From assembly GCF_018304825.1 (NCBI RefSeq), contig NZ_CP072649.1, positions 62,001-126,000 of the forward strand: a stretch of DNA of 64,000 bases, read 5' to 3'. The stretch is from Chloracidobacterium validum. Its GTDB lineage: Bacteria; Acidobacteriota; Blastocatellia; Chloracidobacteriales; Chloracidobacteriaceae. Positions 24,059 through 33,414 of this stretch are shown here, in pieces. The notes beneath the pieces were generated by a model that had not been told where the DNA came from, searched no databases, and saw only the letters and a list, made by a program, of their open reading frames with translations. Each line of letters starts with the position of its first letter. Within the stretch, counting starts at the first letter, position 1. The position numbers and the translations under genes were made by a program.

Positions 24059-24861
24059 GGCGTTGGCGCGTCTATCGCCTGCCGCATGGTTTCACAAAAC
24101 TGCTGCACGGCCGCCGGGAAGTCATCACCGGCAGCCTGGATGATTTCGATGATCCGGGAGCCGGTCACGACGCCGTCCGCGCCCAGTTCGATCATGCGTC
24201 GGGCAGCGTCCGGTGTCGAAACGCCAAACCCGACGCACAGCGGCAGGTTGACGGCCGCCCGCGCCCGCGCCAGCACTGACTGAAGCTGGTTGTCGAAGTT
24301 CGTTTCGCTGCCCGTAATGCCCAAACGAGAGACGACGTAGAGAAACCCTTCGGCGACTTCGCCGATGCGGCGCAGTCGTTCGGCATCGGTGAGCGGCGAG
24401 ACCATGAAAATTGGGGCAATGCCGGCCGCCTTCGCGGCCGCCGCCGTTTCAGTCGCAACTTCCGGCGGCAGGTCGGCAACCAGAACGCCATCCACGCCAA
24501 CGGCTTTGGCTTCGGCAAAGAAGGTCTCGGCACCGCGCGCCGCCACGACGTTGTGATACACCAGGAGTCCAATCGGAATGTTGGCGTCCCGTCGCCGCGC
24601 GTCGGCAACGAGCGCCAGCGCATCCCGGACGCCAAAGCCGGCGGCCAGCACATCGTGGGTGGCTTGCTGGATGACCGGCCCATCGGCAATCGGATCACTG
24701 AAGGCAATGCCCAGTTCGAGCGCGGCAGCGCCGCCGGCGAGCATGCGTTCGATGCTGGTCAGGCAGCGCGCGCGGTCGGGGAAACCAAGCACGGTGAAGG
24801 GAATGAACGCTTTGCGATTGGCTTCGCGGAGACCGGCGAAGCGCACGTCATAACGATTCAT
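24055..24861 (-). CDS. trpA: tryptophan synthase alpha subunit
   Basis: 268 aa, normal length. It cleaves indole-3-glycerol phosphate to indole and glyceraldehyde 3-phosphate in the cytoplasm. The catalytic Glu49 and Asp60 are present in LELGIAFSDPIADGP, and the phosphate-binding glycines appear in CVGFGVSTPDAARRM and GADGVVTGSRI. No trpB neighbour; instead it follows queC with a one-base overlap (TGATG), so the two are co-expressed although their pathways are unrelated. Its end overlaps by four bases the end of the convergent sctP-like gene. Confidence 0.97.
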   Translation of the reverse strand: MNRYDVRFAGLREANRKAFIPFTVLGFPDRARCLTSIERMLAGGAAALELGIAFSDPIADGPVIQQATHDVLAAGFGVRDALALVADARRRDANIPIGLLVYHNVVAARGAETFFAEAKAVGVDGVLVADLPPEVATETAAAAKAAGIAPIFMVSPLTDAERLRRIGEVAEGFLYVVSRLGITGSETNFDNQLQSVLARARAAVNLPLCVGFGVSTPDAARRMIELGADGVVTGSRIIEIIQAAGDDFPAAVQQFCETMRQAIDAPTP

Positions 24862-25577
24862 CAGGCGGTTGGGTGCGAGGCATAGCGCAGGGGATCGGGG
24901 ACGCCAGCCTCGGCAAATCCTTTCAGGCGAAGTACACAGCTATCACAGCGGCCGCAGGCCAGTCCGTCCGGCGTTGGATCGTAGCAGCTATGCGTCAGGC
25001 TGTAATCCACCCCAAGCGCCAGTCCGCGCCGGATGATCTGGGCCTTGGTCAGTTCGATGAGGGGCGCATGGAGTGTCCAGGACCGACCACCTTCCACCCC
25101 GGCGCGCGTGGCCAGGTTGGCCATGGCTTCGTAAGCGCGCAAGTACGCCGGCCGGCAGTCGGGATAGCCGGAGTAGTCATACACGTTCACGCCGAGAAAA
25201 ATGTCGGTCGCGTCAAGGGTTTCCGCCCAGGCCAGCGCGAACGAGAGAAAAATCGTGTTGCGCGCCGGGACGTATGTTACCGGGACGCCCGCCGCCATCG
25301 CTTCGGGCAGCCGGTCCTTCGGCACGGGCAGGTCAGAGGTGAGCGCCGAGCCGCCGATGGCGCGCAGATCGAAGGTGACAACCAAGTGCCGGACGACGCC
25401 AAACGCCGCGGCCACCCGTTGCGCCGCCGTCAGCTCGCGCCGATGCCGCTGTCCGTAGTCAAAAGACAAGGCGTGACAGGCGAAGCCTTCCGCCTGGGCA
25501 ATCGCCAAGGTGGTGGTCGAATCCAGTCCGCCGCTGAGCAAAACCACCGCCGGACGCGGTGAAGCCGATGTCGGCAT
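24861..25577 (-). CDS. queC: 7-cyano-7-deazaguanine synthase
   Basis: 238 aa. QueC converts 7-carboxy-7-deazaguanine to preQ0 using ATP and ammonia, for queuosine tRNA modification. The PP-loop SGGLDSTTT is at residue about 15, the [10 protein letters not shown] motif follows, and the zinc-binding cysteines are in [19 protein letters not shown]. No other que genes are nearby. It overlaps trpA by one base. I saw no convincing preQ1 riboswitch in the 158-bp upstream gap. Confidence 0.96.
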   Translation of the reverse strand: MPTSASPRPAVVLLSGGLDSTTTLAIAQAEGFACHALSFDYGQRHRRELTAAQRVAAAFGVVRHLVVTFDLRAIGGSALTSDLPVPKDRLPEAMAAGVPVTYVPARNTIFLSFALAWAETLDATDIFLGVNVYDYSGYPDCRPAYLRAYEAMANLATRAGVEGGRSWTLHAPLIELTKAQIIRRGLALGVDYSLTHSCYDPTPDGLACGRCDSCVLRLKGFAEAGVPDPLRYASHPTA

Positions 25578-25735
25578 GGCCTAAAACCTCACGGGTGCGC
25601 TGCGGGGCTATGGTGTTGATCGTAATCCGGCTTGTCCACGAACGCCGGGAGGCAAAAGGGAGCGTCCGGGATCGCCGGCCGTCGGCAGGCGACGATGCGT
25701 ACCGTCCGGGATTTCGGAATTCGGCGCATGGCGCG

Positions 25736-27130
25736 TCACTGACGACTGTCGAAGACAACCTTTCCCAAGTCCCGATCGACCACCCGTTGTGCCCGCAGCC
25801 GCGTGGCTTCTTCGAGTTCGAGCGTGATGACGGGAAACTCATACCACACCTCACCCCGGTCGTCAGTGCGAATGTCACCCGGCAGGTCACGCACGAGCTG
25901 CGCCAGGATGTTCTCAACCGTGGCCTTTGACAGCGGTTCGGGCGACCCCGGTTCATTGACCAAGCGCAACACTTGGTCGGCGGTTTGCGGACGCCCACGG
26001 TTGGCAAAAATCGCCTTCATGACCCGCTTGCGACGGTTTTCGGCATTGCGACGGATGTTGCTGGCAATGACGCCGGGCAGGCGCAACAGCGGTACGGCAA
26101 AGAAGATAAGTGAAAATGTAAAGGGGACGATACCCAACCAAGTGGTCAAAAACTCATCTTGTCCACCAGCCAGCATGATCAGCGAGAACACCAAGTTGAA
26201 GCCGTTGAGAAAGATAATCAACCCATTCATGTTGGGCGTATTGCCGGTGAGCAAGTAGGGCGGTTCGTACTCATCCCAGTAGTACTGAATCCGGTCTTCG
26301 GTCTGCTCACCGGCCGTGCGCAAGAGCCGATCGAACTGCCCGTACATGAGCTTGCGGTCACTGATGCGGATGTCGCCCTGAAAGCGCCCGATGCAGTCGG
26401 AAAAAAAGAGCGCGGCCGGGGTGGAGTTCATCCCTGTGAGCGCCTTGATTTCCGAAACCATGAGAATGCCCTTGTTGCGGCGCAAATAAGCCGCGACTTC
26501 TTTTTGGTTCTCCAGTGGGTCGCGCTCGACACGCGGTGGACCAAACACAAAGTCATACACCGAGGCAATGAAGTTCTTGGCGTCTTTCTTGTCCTGCAAC
26601 AAGGCGGGCTGGGGCTGATAGGCGGCATACCGGTAGCCCTGGCGGTCGGTCCGGTAGGTCTTTGCCTGACGCGCGGTATTCCACTCAAAGATAGCTAGAA
26701 ACAGCCGAAACAAGGCCAGAGGGAAGCGACCGGCGGAGCTTCGGCGTCGGCGACTGTTCTTTCCATCCGACAGCACCGCCACGATCATCATCACCAGGAT
26801 GACCAGGAAGATGAGAAAATAGACAACCAGCGTGATGGCAATCCACGCCTTGAAGCACAATACAAAGCCTTTCCACAGCAGCTTCAGGGCGTCGTCGAGG
26901 TATTCACGCAGAGACTTCTCATCGCGCCGGTGCAGGCGCGGGCCGAAGTCGTAAATGATGTCGCCGTTTTCTGTGACCTGAAGGATGCAATCGTAGCGCG
27001 TCAGCAAGGCGCGCAACGCCGCTTCGGCTTCATCAACCGACAGGCCGGTAACAGCCGCCGCTTCGGTCAGCGTCAACCGCTTGGTCGCAGTCGCCAGACG
27101 GCGCTCCATCACTTCCACAGAGACAGACAT
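25736..27130 (-). CDS. membrane protein with winged-helix-like ends
   Basis: 464 aa from ATG 27130 (a longer frame to 27223 has no support). The first about 75 residues form a winged-helix-like unit (LTLTEAAAVTGLSVDEAEAA, LLTRYDCILQVTENGDIIYD). Two hydrophobic segments follow near residue 100-125 (AWIAITLVVYFLIFLVILVM) and two more near 300-350. A further winged-helix-like unit lies at 370-435 (RGRPQTADQVLRLVNEPGSP, VRDLPGDIRTDDRGEVWYEF). Similar proteins of unknown function occur in cyanobacteria and other phyla. Likely inner membrane with cytoplasmic ends. Function unknown. Confidence 0.7.
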   Translation of the reverse strand: MSVSVEVMERRLATATKRLTLTEAAAVTGLSVDEAEAALRALLTRYDCILQVTENGDIIYDFGPRLHRRDEKSLREYLDDALKLLWKGFVLCFKAWIAITLVVYFLIFLVILVMMIVAVLSDGKNSRRRRSSAGRFPLALFRLFLAIFEWNTARQAKTYRTDRQGYRYAAYQPQPALLQDKKDAKNFIASVYDFVFGPPRVERDPLENQKEVAAYLRRNKGILMVSEIKALTGMNSTPAALFFSDCIGRFQGDIRISDRKLMYGQFDRLLRTAGEQTEDRIQYYWDEYEPPYLLTGNTPNMNGLIIFLNGFNLVFSLIMLAGGQDEFLTTWLGIVPFTFSLIFFAVPLLRLPGVIASNIRRNAENRRKRVMKAIFANRGRPQTADQVLRLVNEPGSPEPLSKATVENILAQLVRDLPGDIRTDDRGEVWYEFPVITLELEEATRLRAQRVVDRDLGKVVFDSRQ

Positions 27131-27253
27131 ACATTCGACAACGGCCCGAGAAAGTGTTGCTTGCAGCGTGCCACAGGCGGTGGTTCGGGCCAAGCGTCGG
27201 TCAGGGAAACGTCCGGCCTGCACTTCCGGGTTGAAGTCGTGCCGCGCCGGCGC

Positions 27254-28690
27254 TTACCGGGCCAACACCCGAACGAGAATGCCAAGGCGGTCGGCCAGGG
27301 TGCGCGCCGCCGCGCCAAACCCAAAGCGCAGGGTGTCCACGAAACGGTCGAAGGGCGAAGCCACGCCGTCCGGCGGGCCGTCAAGCACAAAGGCCGCAAA
27401 GGCGGCTGTCAGCCCTTGTCCGCCGTCCGCGACGACGTTCCAGCCAGGACGGAAGTTAGACGCCACGCCTTCGAGCATCTGCACTAGCCGGAAGGCGTAG
27501 AGCAAGTCGGGCGGAATGATGAACTTGAGATTTGGGGAACCGCGCAGGAGGTCTTCCAGCGCCGTTACCCGGCCGCGGGTGTCGTGATTGAACGCGACGC
27601 TCAACCGCGCAAAGGCGGCCACGAACCGCTCGGCTTCGGCGCGGGGGGCGTCCGGAGGCAACATCCCTGACGCATACAGGCACTCGACCACACGTCCGAT
27701 GTCGCCGCTCAGGGCCGCGCGCGCGGCATCGTAGAGCGTGCGGCGGGTCCGTTCCGACAACTCGCGCACGAGCCCGAAGTCCAGCAACACCAGCGTGCCA
27801 TCGGGCTGCACCAGGAAGTTACCGGGATGGGGATCGGCGTGATAGTAGCCATCGAGCAGCATCATCCGCGCATAGAGTTCGACCAGCCGATTGAGCAAGG
27901 CGTCGGTATCAATGCCCCAGGCGCGGATTTGTTCCACGTTGGCAATGCGAACGCCGGAGCAAAACTCCAGCGTCAGCACATTGGCCGTGCAGCGCGCCGG
28001 GACGGTGTAGGGCACGTACACGCCCGGCAGTCCCGCCAGTTGTTCGCGCAGCCGCTCGGCATGGTCGCGCTCGGCGGCAAAGTTGGCTTCCTCGAAAAAC
28101 CCGGCTTCGATGGCGTCCAGAATGTCATCAATCAGCTTCCACTGGCGGCGGGGATCAATCCGCCGGCCCAGCCCGGCCCACAGGCGCAGCAGACGTAGGT
28201 CGAGCGTAAGGAGTTCGCGGGTGTCTGGACGCAGGAACTTGACCACGACGTCCCGCCCAGCGTACCGGGCGCGGTGGACCTGCCCAATGCTGGCCGTGGC
28301 GAGGGGCGTTTCATCGAAAGCGTCAAACGCGAGGTTCAGCGGCAGACCGAACTCACGTTCGAGCGTTGGTTTGACTTGGTGAAAGGCAACCGGCGTGACG
28401 CTATCCTGGAGCCGTGCCAGTTGGGCAACGTAGGGAGCCGGGAGAAAATCGGCCCGCACACCCAAAAGCTGGCCCAGTTTGACGAAAATGACCCCCAGGC
28501 GTTCGCAGGCTTCCCGCAGCCGCCGCGCGGCACGGGCGTCGAGGGCGGCCAGGTGCGGCGGCGCGGACCCCAATGTCGCCCAGAGCAACCGGCGCGTCAC
28601 CAACCACAGAACCGGCAGGAACGTGAGTAAAATGATCAGCGTGCGCCCCAGCAGGCGGAGCGGCCGCGCGGCTTTGGCAGGCGATGACAT
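27254..28690 (-). CDS. ABC1/UbiB-family atypical kinase
   Basis: 478 aa. The family motifs are in place: KLGQ at residue 71-74, the Ala-rich loop ATASIGQVH at about 131-139, the invariant Lys in DVVVKFLRP, HADPHPGNFLV and the DFG-like LLDFGLVREL. There is a hydrophobic N-terminal segment (LGRTLIILLTFLPVLWLV). UbiB-type proteins act in quinone biosynthesis or lipid handling at the membrane as ATPases. No ubiquinone or menaquinone gene is adjacent, so the exact role is open. Confidence 0.9.
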   Translation of the reverse strand: MSSPAKAARPLRLLGRTLIILLTFLPVLWLVTRRLLWATLGSAPPHLAALDARAARRLREACERLGVIFVKLGQLLGVRADFLPAPYVAQLARLQDSVTPVAFHQVKPTLEREFGLPLNLAFDAFDETPLATASIGQVHRARYAGRDVVVKFLRPDTRELLTLDLRLLRLWAGLGRRIDPRRQWKLIDDILDAIEAGFFEEANFAAERDHAERLREQLAGLPGVYVPYTVPARCTANVLTLEFCSGVRIANVEQIRAWGIDTDALLNRLVELYARMMLLDGYYHADPHPGNFLVQPDGTLVLLDFGLVRELSERTRRTLYDAARAALSGDIGRVVECLYASGMLPPDAPRAEAERFVAAFARLSVAFNHDTRGRVTALEDLLRGSPNLKFIIPPDLLYAFRLVQMLEGVASNFRPGWNVVADGGQGLTAAFAAFVLDGPPDGVASPFDRFVDTLRFGFGAAARTLADRLGILVRVLAR

Positions 28691-28703
28691 GGCGGCAACA
28701 GGT

Positions 28704-29705
28704 TCAGTCCCTTCCTTTGACGGCCAGCACCATCAGCCGCCGCCGGCCGTCGTAAAGCGTTAGTCGGCTGCCTTGAATCTCAAACTGATTGACGCGCGCG
28801 AGCGCCCGGTTGAAGCGGGTTTCCAGCTTGCGCACCGCCTCGTCGAGACACGCCCGCTTGGTGCCGACCGGCCGACCCAGCGTGAGACTGGTCCCACGAA
28901 CGGTATAGCTGCCCGAAAAACGGTTGCAGCCATCCGAACCGGTAAAGCGCCGAGTCCTCACATCGAACTCGATGAACGGTTCGTCAACGTTGACCGACTC
29001 GCCTTCGATTTCAATCAACGTCCAGCGTTTGCCGGTCAGGTCGCCCGGCGCGCCCACCGGCGGTTCGGGAGCCGGATTGACCGGCTCGACGGGTGGTTCT
29101 TCTGAGGCGCGTGGGCAAGCCGCGCGATGCGTCACGGATTCAGCCTGGACGGTCGGTGAAGCATCAGGTTGCAGGCTATAGGTAACGGTGGCTGTGCGCG
29201 AGGGGCAGCAGGCCGCATCCCCAGCCGCATACCGACTGAACTCGGCAACGATGCGGGTTGCCGAAACCAGATGCACATCAATAAGCGCGCCATCGGCACG
29301 GGCGTTCATGGCGACCGGTGAAAGCGTGCCGGCGTAGCGCCCATCCCAATAGATAAATGCCTGGTAGCCCAGTGGACGACACATGCCGTCCAGGCCAGTG
29401 GTCGCCATGACGACTTGCAGCCGGTCAAAGGTCTGGGTTGCGCCATAGAGTTTCCAGCCACGACTCAGAATCGCCCGCTCGGCGGTGCTCATGGGCTTGC
29501 GCAGTTGCTCATTACAGATCGCCGGAGCGGCGATGTCCGGCACAGGGGGCGGTTCGGGCAGGGTCGCCGGGCGACCGGCGGGGCGGTTCCAGTTTGTGAG
29601 TGGACGATCCAACCAGCTTCCGGGCTGGCCAAGGACGGCGGCCGGCATTGCCGCCGTAAACAGAAGCAAACTCAAATACCGCGCAGCCCGGTCGCTCAGA
29701 CGCAT
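28704..29705 (-). CDS. exported META-domain protein
   Basis: 333 aa with a signal peptide (YLSLLLFTAAMPAAVLGQ). The last about 110 residues are a META/HslJ-type domain (LTGKRWTLIEIEGESV, FTGSDGCNRFSGSYTVRG, LTLGRPVGTKRACLDEA). The middle has paired cysteines (DAACCPSRTA). META domains occur in lipoproteins linked to stress or antibiotic tolerance in other bacteria. Start at 29705 chosen for the signal peptide; an ATG at 29720 is in frame. Confidence 0.78.
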   Translation of the reverse strand: MRLSDRAARYLSLLLFTAAMPAAVLGQPGSWLDRPLTNWNRPAGRPATLPEPPPVPDIAAPAICNEQLRKPMSTAERAILSRGWKLYGATQTFDRLQVVMATTGLDGMCRPLGYQAFIYWDGRYAGTLSPVAMNARADGALIDVHLVSATRIVAEFSRYAAGDAACCPSRTATVTYSLQPDASPTVQAESVTHRAACPRASEEPPVEPVNPAPEPPVGAPGDLTGKRWTLIEIEGESVNVDEPFIEFDVRTRRFTGSDGCNRFSGSYTVRGTSLTLGRPVGTKRACLDEAVRKLETRFNRALARVNQFEIQGSRLTLYDGRRRLMVLAVKGRD

Positions 29706-29758
29706 GGGGACCTCAATCAACCTTACAGATGGCTAGAACACGGCCGATCAGACAGGCA

Positions 29759-30058
29759 TCAAGCGCCTTCAGCGTCACCGGCCTTGGCGGCTGGCTTGGG
29801 CGCGGGCTTGGCCGCCGGTTTTTCCGCTCCCGGTGCCTTGGGTGCGGCGGCGCGCGGCGCGGCGCCACTGCCCATGGTTCCGGCCTTGCCCGGATCGAAG
29901 TCGGCCAGGTCATTGTAGAGCCGGATGTAAAAGTTTGGGAAGAAACTCGAAAACTGGAACGTCGTCACGTAAAAAATCCCGGTTCCGGCAATGGCTGCCA
30001 GGCGCACCAGTCCTTCGAGCGGCTTCAGGTCGTCGCGGTCAAACTTGAGTAAATCCAT
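29759..30058 (-). CDS. small protein with hydrophobic head and Pro/Ala-Lys tail
   Basis: 99 aa, not recognised. Residues 1-55 (FDRDDLKPLEGLVRLAAIAG, FYVTTFQFSSFFPNFYIRLY) are hydrophobic and aromatic; the last about 40 are Ala/Pro/Lys-rich (EKPAAKPAPKPAAKAG). The next gene upstream has the same plan on a larger scale. RBS-like CTGGAGGACGGCTCGC before the ATG. The pair may encode structural proteins of a membrane or organelle surface; that is inference. Confidence 0.55.
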   Translation of the reverse strand: MDLLKFDRDDLKPLEGLVRLAAIAGTGIFYVTTFQFSSFFPNFYIRLYNDLADFDPGKAGTMGSGAAPRAAAPKAPGAEKPAAKPAPKPAAKAGDAEGA

Positions 30059-30087
30059 GCGAGCCGTCCTCCAGGAAGTTGGTTAGG

Positions 30088-31044
30088 TTATTTGTTGTCT
30101 GGCTTTCCAGCCGGATTTGGACGCGAACCGCCGCCAAAGGGAGGCGGCGCGGTAGGCCTTGGACGCGGCGCGGCCGCCGGAGGTGGCACAGGCGACGTCA
30201 TCTTTTGGGTTTCTTCGAGGGACTTGGTATCTGGAGGCGGAGAAACCAGCCTTTGCGTTTTCTCCACCGAGACACTTTCCGTTGGTTTGGCAGACGGCAA
30301 CGGCGTGGTCGGACTACTCTCAGGTGGTGTGGATTCCCTCTTTTGGACAGGTGTCTCCGCCACCGCCGCGGGTGGTGGCGCGGCCGGTTTCGGCGGCGGT
30401 TCTGGCTTTGGCGCGGGTGTCTCCGCTGCTGGTGCTGGAGCAGGGACAGCCGGTTCCGGCGCGGGCGCTGGTGACGGAGCTGGTGACTTAGTCGCTGGCG
30501 CGGGTGGTGGCGCGGCCGGTTTCGGTGGCGGTTCTGGCTTTGGTGCAGGCGTCTCCGCTGCTGGTGCAGGGACGGCCGGCTTCGGCGCAGGTTCCGGCGC
30601 AGGTGCTGGTGACTTAGCCACTGGCGGCGGCGCGGGCGTCTCCGCTGCGGGCGGTGGGGCCGGCGCCGGGTCCGCGGGTTTGGGGGCCGGGGCAACCTTG
30701 GCTTCCGGCACCGACGGCGACTCGGACTTCGGTGCCGGTTCAGATTTTGGGGGCGGCGTCACCGCCTCCGCCTTGGGTTCAGGTTTTGCCGGTTCAGGTT
30801 TTGGCGCTGGCTTGGCGGCCGAAGCGGTCATTTTGGGCGCTGCCGGCTTGGGCGCTTCCGGGGCCGGCGCCGGGATCGGCAGCTCATCCACATCCGCCGA
30901 CAGATCGGGGAACATGGTTTTCTGAACCTTGATGAATGCGCCGGCAAACGCCGTGTAGGTGTTACCGACATTGTCAATGTATTCGGCGAGCGCGTTTTCA
31001 AAATCACCGAAACGCTCATTGATGACGGAGCGAAACAGTCCCAT
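30088..31044 (-). CDS. Pro/Ala-rich repeat protein
   Basis: 318 aa starting MGLFRSVINERFGDFENALA, a helical head of about 60 residues (YIDNVGNTYTAFAGAFIKVQ), then about 240 residues of Pro/Ala/Glu/Lys low complexity with repeated units such as ETPAPKPEPPPKPAAPPPA. The RBS AAGGAACG precedes the ATG at 31044; in-frame codons further upstream are unlikely. The tail DNA repeats also create long meaningless frames on the other strand. No known function; neighbours suggest a two-gene unit with the 99-aa protein. Confidence 0.6.
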   Translation of the reverse strand: MGLFRSVINERFGDFENALAEYIDNVGNTYTAFAGAFIKVQKTMFPDLSADVDELPIPAPAPEAPKPAAPKMTASAAKPAPKPEPAKPEPKAEAVTPPPKSEPAPKSESPSVPEAKVAPAPKPADPAPAPPPAAETPAPPPVAKSPAPAPEPAPKPAVPAPAAETPAPKPEPPPKPAAPPPAPATKSPAPSPAPAPEPAVPAPAPAAETPAPKPEPPPKPAAPPPAAVAETPVQKRESTPPESSPTTPLPSAKPTESVSVEKTQRLVSPPPDTKSLEETQKMTSPVPPPAAAPRPRPTAPPPFGGGSRPNPAGKPDNK

Positions 31045-31316
31045 GGCAGGTTTAGCGTTCCTTTCGAGACAGCGGTGCCGCGCCCCGGCACCACTCAACG
31101 GGGACTGAAGCGGGGGGAACTCGCAGCAGTGGGCGCTTTGTCTCCACTGTAAGCTGCCACGCCGGTAAGTGTCAATTTGGCTTTGACTTTGGCCTGGCTG
31201 CGTATGTTTTCAGACAAAGCTTGCCGAGCCGCTCAAAATCCACCACGATAGAAACCCACTCCCCGCGTTTTCGCTACAGCCAATCGCTTCGCTAGTTCTC
31301 AGTCGGCCGTCATCCC

Positions 31317-32492
31317 ATGCGTATGTCTCGTCCATTGCATCGTTCATCCTTGCCCATCGGCGTTCTCGTACTGTTTGCCATGCTGGGCGGGCTGCTAGCC
31401 GCTTGTTCGCGGAACACACCAACGCCGCGCCCACCAAAGCCGATTCAGGCCGACACGTTTGAAATCGGTCCGTTGACGCCGGTGACGATTGCTCCGGGCA
31501 AGGACTTGACGAAGTTTCTGCACAGCGACCATACCGAACAGGTAGATGCCCGGCTGAACTGTAACTACTGCCACGGCGTCGAAGCCAACCTTCAGAAGAT
31601 GGCGCAGTATGCCGACAACCCCAAAGAAGCCAACAAACCCCCTTATCCGGGCCACGCCAGTTGTATGGCCTGCCACATGGCCGAGTTCACCCAAACGCAA
31701 GCCACGCCGGGTGGCACAGCCTCCGTGACAACGAAAGACGGACGAACCGGGCAGTGGTCAGGCATGTGCTATGTCTGCCACCAGCAGGTCGGGCTTGACA
31801 AGGAAGGGGTCAATGCCATGGACGTGTTCCCCGGAAGACTCAGCCACAACATCATCTTCACGGCCGAGCAGCACCGGGAACACATGGCTTACAGCTATCC
31901 ATCCGACGTGCCAGACCAGAAACGGGCCGGTCAGAAGATGGACGACAAAACCTGCCAGGATTGCCACACCGTGCTACCGCGTCCGCAGCCGGGCGTGAAC
32001 TTCGAGGCGCACACGACCTGCTACGCCTGCCACCGGACGAGCGCGTACCAGCCGCCAGCGCTCGGCGTCAAAAGCGAGGTCCAGCCGGGCGCCCAGGCTT
32101 CCGGCGCGTGCAACACCTGCCATGTGGCGACGACCGACCCCAAGGCGCTTCGGCCGCTCGAGGCTAAAATGCAGGGCGTACGGTCCTATTCGTTCAAATT
32201 CACGCACTACGCCCACCAGCAGGGCAAGTGTACGGATTGCCACAACCTCAACGGCACGTATGCCAACCAAGTTGGCACGCCACGCGCCAAGCAGCATCTG
32301 AGCGGCACGCGCTCATCCATCGGGCAAGGGTGTTTCAGTTGCCATGATGGCAGGCGCGTCTTTGGCGACCTCGATGCGAATGGGCAGGCGACGCAGGCGC
32401 ACTGCTTGAAATGCCACACGCCTGGGCAGCTTGGTCCGCTGTTTGGCTCGCCAACCGCCGCCGTCAGCGGCGCGCGCGAAACCATCCGTTGA
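31317..32492 (+). CDS. nine-haem c-type cytochrome lipoprotein
   Basis: 391 aa. A lipoprotein signal ends in LLAACS. Nine CxxCH haem sites can be counted: CNYCH, CMACH, CYVCH, CQDCH, CYACH, CNTCH, CTDCH, CFSCH and CLKCH. Such proteins carry electrons in the periplasm or at the outer membrane. The spacing does not match a family I can name, and it is not the usual five-haem ActA. It is followed 270 bp later by a four-haem cytochrome, so the two may form one electron-transfer chain. Confidence 0.85.
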   Translation: MRMSRPLHRSSLPIGVLVLFAMLGGLLAACSRNTPTPRPPKPIQADTFEIGPLTPVTIAPGKDLTKFLHSDHTEQVDARLNCNYCHGVEANLQKMAQYADNPKEANKPPYPGHASCMACHMAEFTQTQATPGGTASVTTKDGRTGQWSGMCYVCHQQVGLDKEGVNAMDVFPGRLSHNIIFTAEQHREHMAYSYPSDVPDQKRAGQKMDDKTCQDCHTVLPRPQPGVNFEAHTTCYACHRTSAYQPPALGVKSEVQPGAQASGACNTCHVATTDPKALRPLEAKMQGVRSYSFKFTHYAHQQGKCTDCHNLNGTYANQVGTPRAKQHLSGTRSSIGQGCFSCHDGRRVFGDLDANGQATQAHCLKCHTPGQLGPLFGSPTAAVSGARETIR

Positions 32493-32540
32493 CAGTGCGC
32501 CGCCGGGCCGGCATCACCGGCCGACGGCAAGTATCCAACC

Positions 32541-32582
32541 CCTTCTTTTCTGGCCCTTCTTTTCTGGCCCTTCTTTTCTGGG
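32541..32582 (+). repeat. three tandem 14-bp units
   Basis: CCTTCTTTTCTGGC occurs three times in a row (32541, 32555, 32569; last copy ends TGGG) in the gap between the two cytochrome genes. A simple tandem repeat, possibly changing promoter spacing or transcript stability. Confidence 0.8.
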
Positions 32583-32762
32583 CATGACAGGCAAGCGGCG
32601 ACTCGTGTATTGTCACTCACGCTTTGACCTGACCAACGTCGTCACCCCGGCAAGCATCAGATAGGGCGTCCATTGCGTGGATGTTGAACACGATGGTGAT
32701 GCGTGTGGGTGAACCCTCCCCCGTCTGTGGATTTTCCCGCCCAGAGGAGCCAAAACAACACT

Positions 32763-33332
32763 ATGAAACGATGGTTGATTGCGGTTTATATGCTCAGCGC
32801 CGGCTGGTTAGTGCTGGCACCAACGATGGCCCGGCTCACCATTGCGGCTGCGCCATCCCTGACGAACGAAGATGCCAGCACGAAAATGCCGGGGAAAATG
32901 GTGTTTGACAACACCGAGAGCGACCCGCCGTTTTCAAAGTATGCCGGTTACAAGGACGACAAAGGCAAAGCGCCCTTTGATCACCAGCAGCACGTGGACT
33001 ACCAGGGGTCAACCTGCGTCGTTTGCCACCACACCAACTCGAAAACACTGGTTGCCAAGGGTGACACGGCGAGCGAGCCGGTGATGAAGTGCACCGTGTG
33101 TCACACGGATCAGGACAAAGCCCCATCACCCGTCGAAGGCACCAACGAAGATCACAAATTCAAAGATGTACCGGCCGTAGAAGCCGAGACGGCCTATCAC
33201 GGCGCTGACAACTCGAAGAGCGCCGCCAGCGAAGCCGGGTGTATTACGTGTCACAAGCGCCTGACCAAAGAATTTCCGAAAGCCGGTAAAGTGGTGTCAT
33301 GTAGCAGTTGCCATACCGGGCAGGACTCCTAA
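32763..33332 (+). CDS. four-haem cytochrome c3-like protein
   Basis: 189 aa with a signal peptide (LIAVYMLSAGWLVLAPTMA). Four CxxCH sites: CVVCHH, CTVCHT, CITCHK and CSSCHT, with extra His residues (FDHQQHVDY, DHKF, YHGAD) able to be distal ligands, which is the class III cytochrome c pattern. A periplasmic electron carrier. Start ATG 32763 follows GAGGAGCC. The gap before it contains tandem repeats but no gene. Confidence 0.87.
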   Translation: MKRWLIAVYMLSAGWLVLAPTMARLTIAAAPSLTNEDASTKMPGKMVFDNTESDPPFSKYAGYKDDKGKAPFDHQQHVDYQGSTCVVCHHTNSKTLVAKGDTASEPVMKCTVCHTDQDKAPSPVEGTNEDHKFKDVPAVEAETAYHGADNSKSAASEAGCITCHKRLTKEFPKAGKVVSCSSCHTGQDS

Positions 33333-33414
33333 CCGGTTTAGCACCGCGCTGGGTTCTGCCATCGGCGTCAGGCCGTTCATCGGCATCGGGCGCTATGGCA
33401 GCCCAGCGTAACTG

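Noticed and set aside
25578-25735. preQ1 riboswitch before queC
   Set aside because: No compact stem with the conserved A-rich tail and pseudoknot could be made out in this gap.
30092-30925. Gly/Ala-rich plus-strand protein resembling PE-PGRS or silk-like repeats
   Set aside because: It is the complementary reading of the Pro/Ala-rich repeats of the minus-strand gene; GGT/GCC repeats give open frames on both strands.
31317-32492. ActA subunit of alternative complex III
   Set aside because: It has nine haem sites rather than five and no neighbouring act genes.
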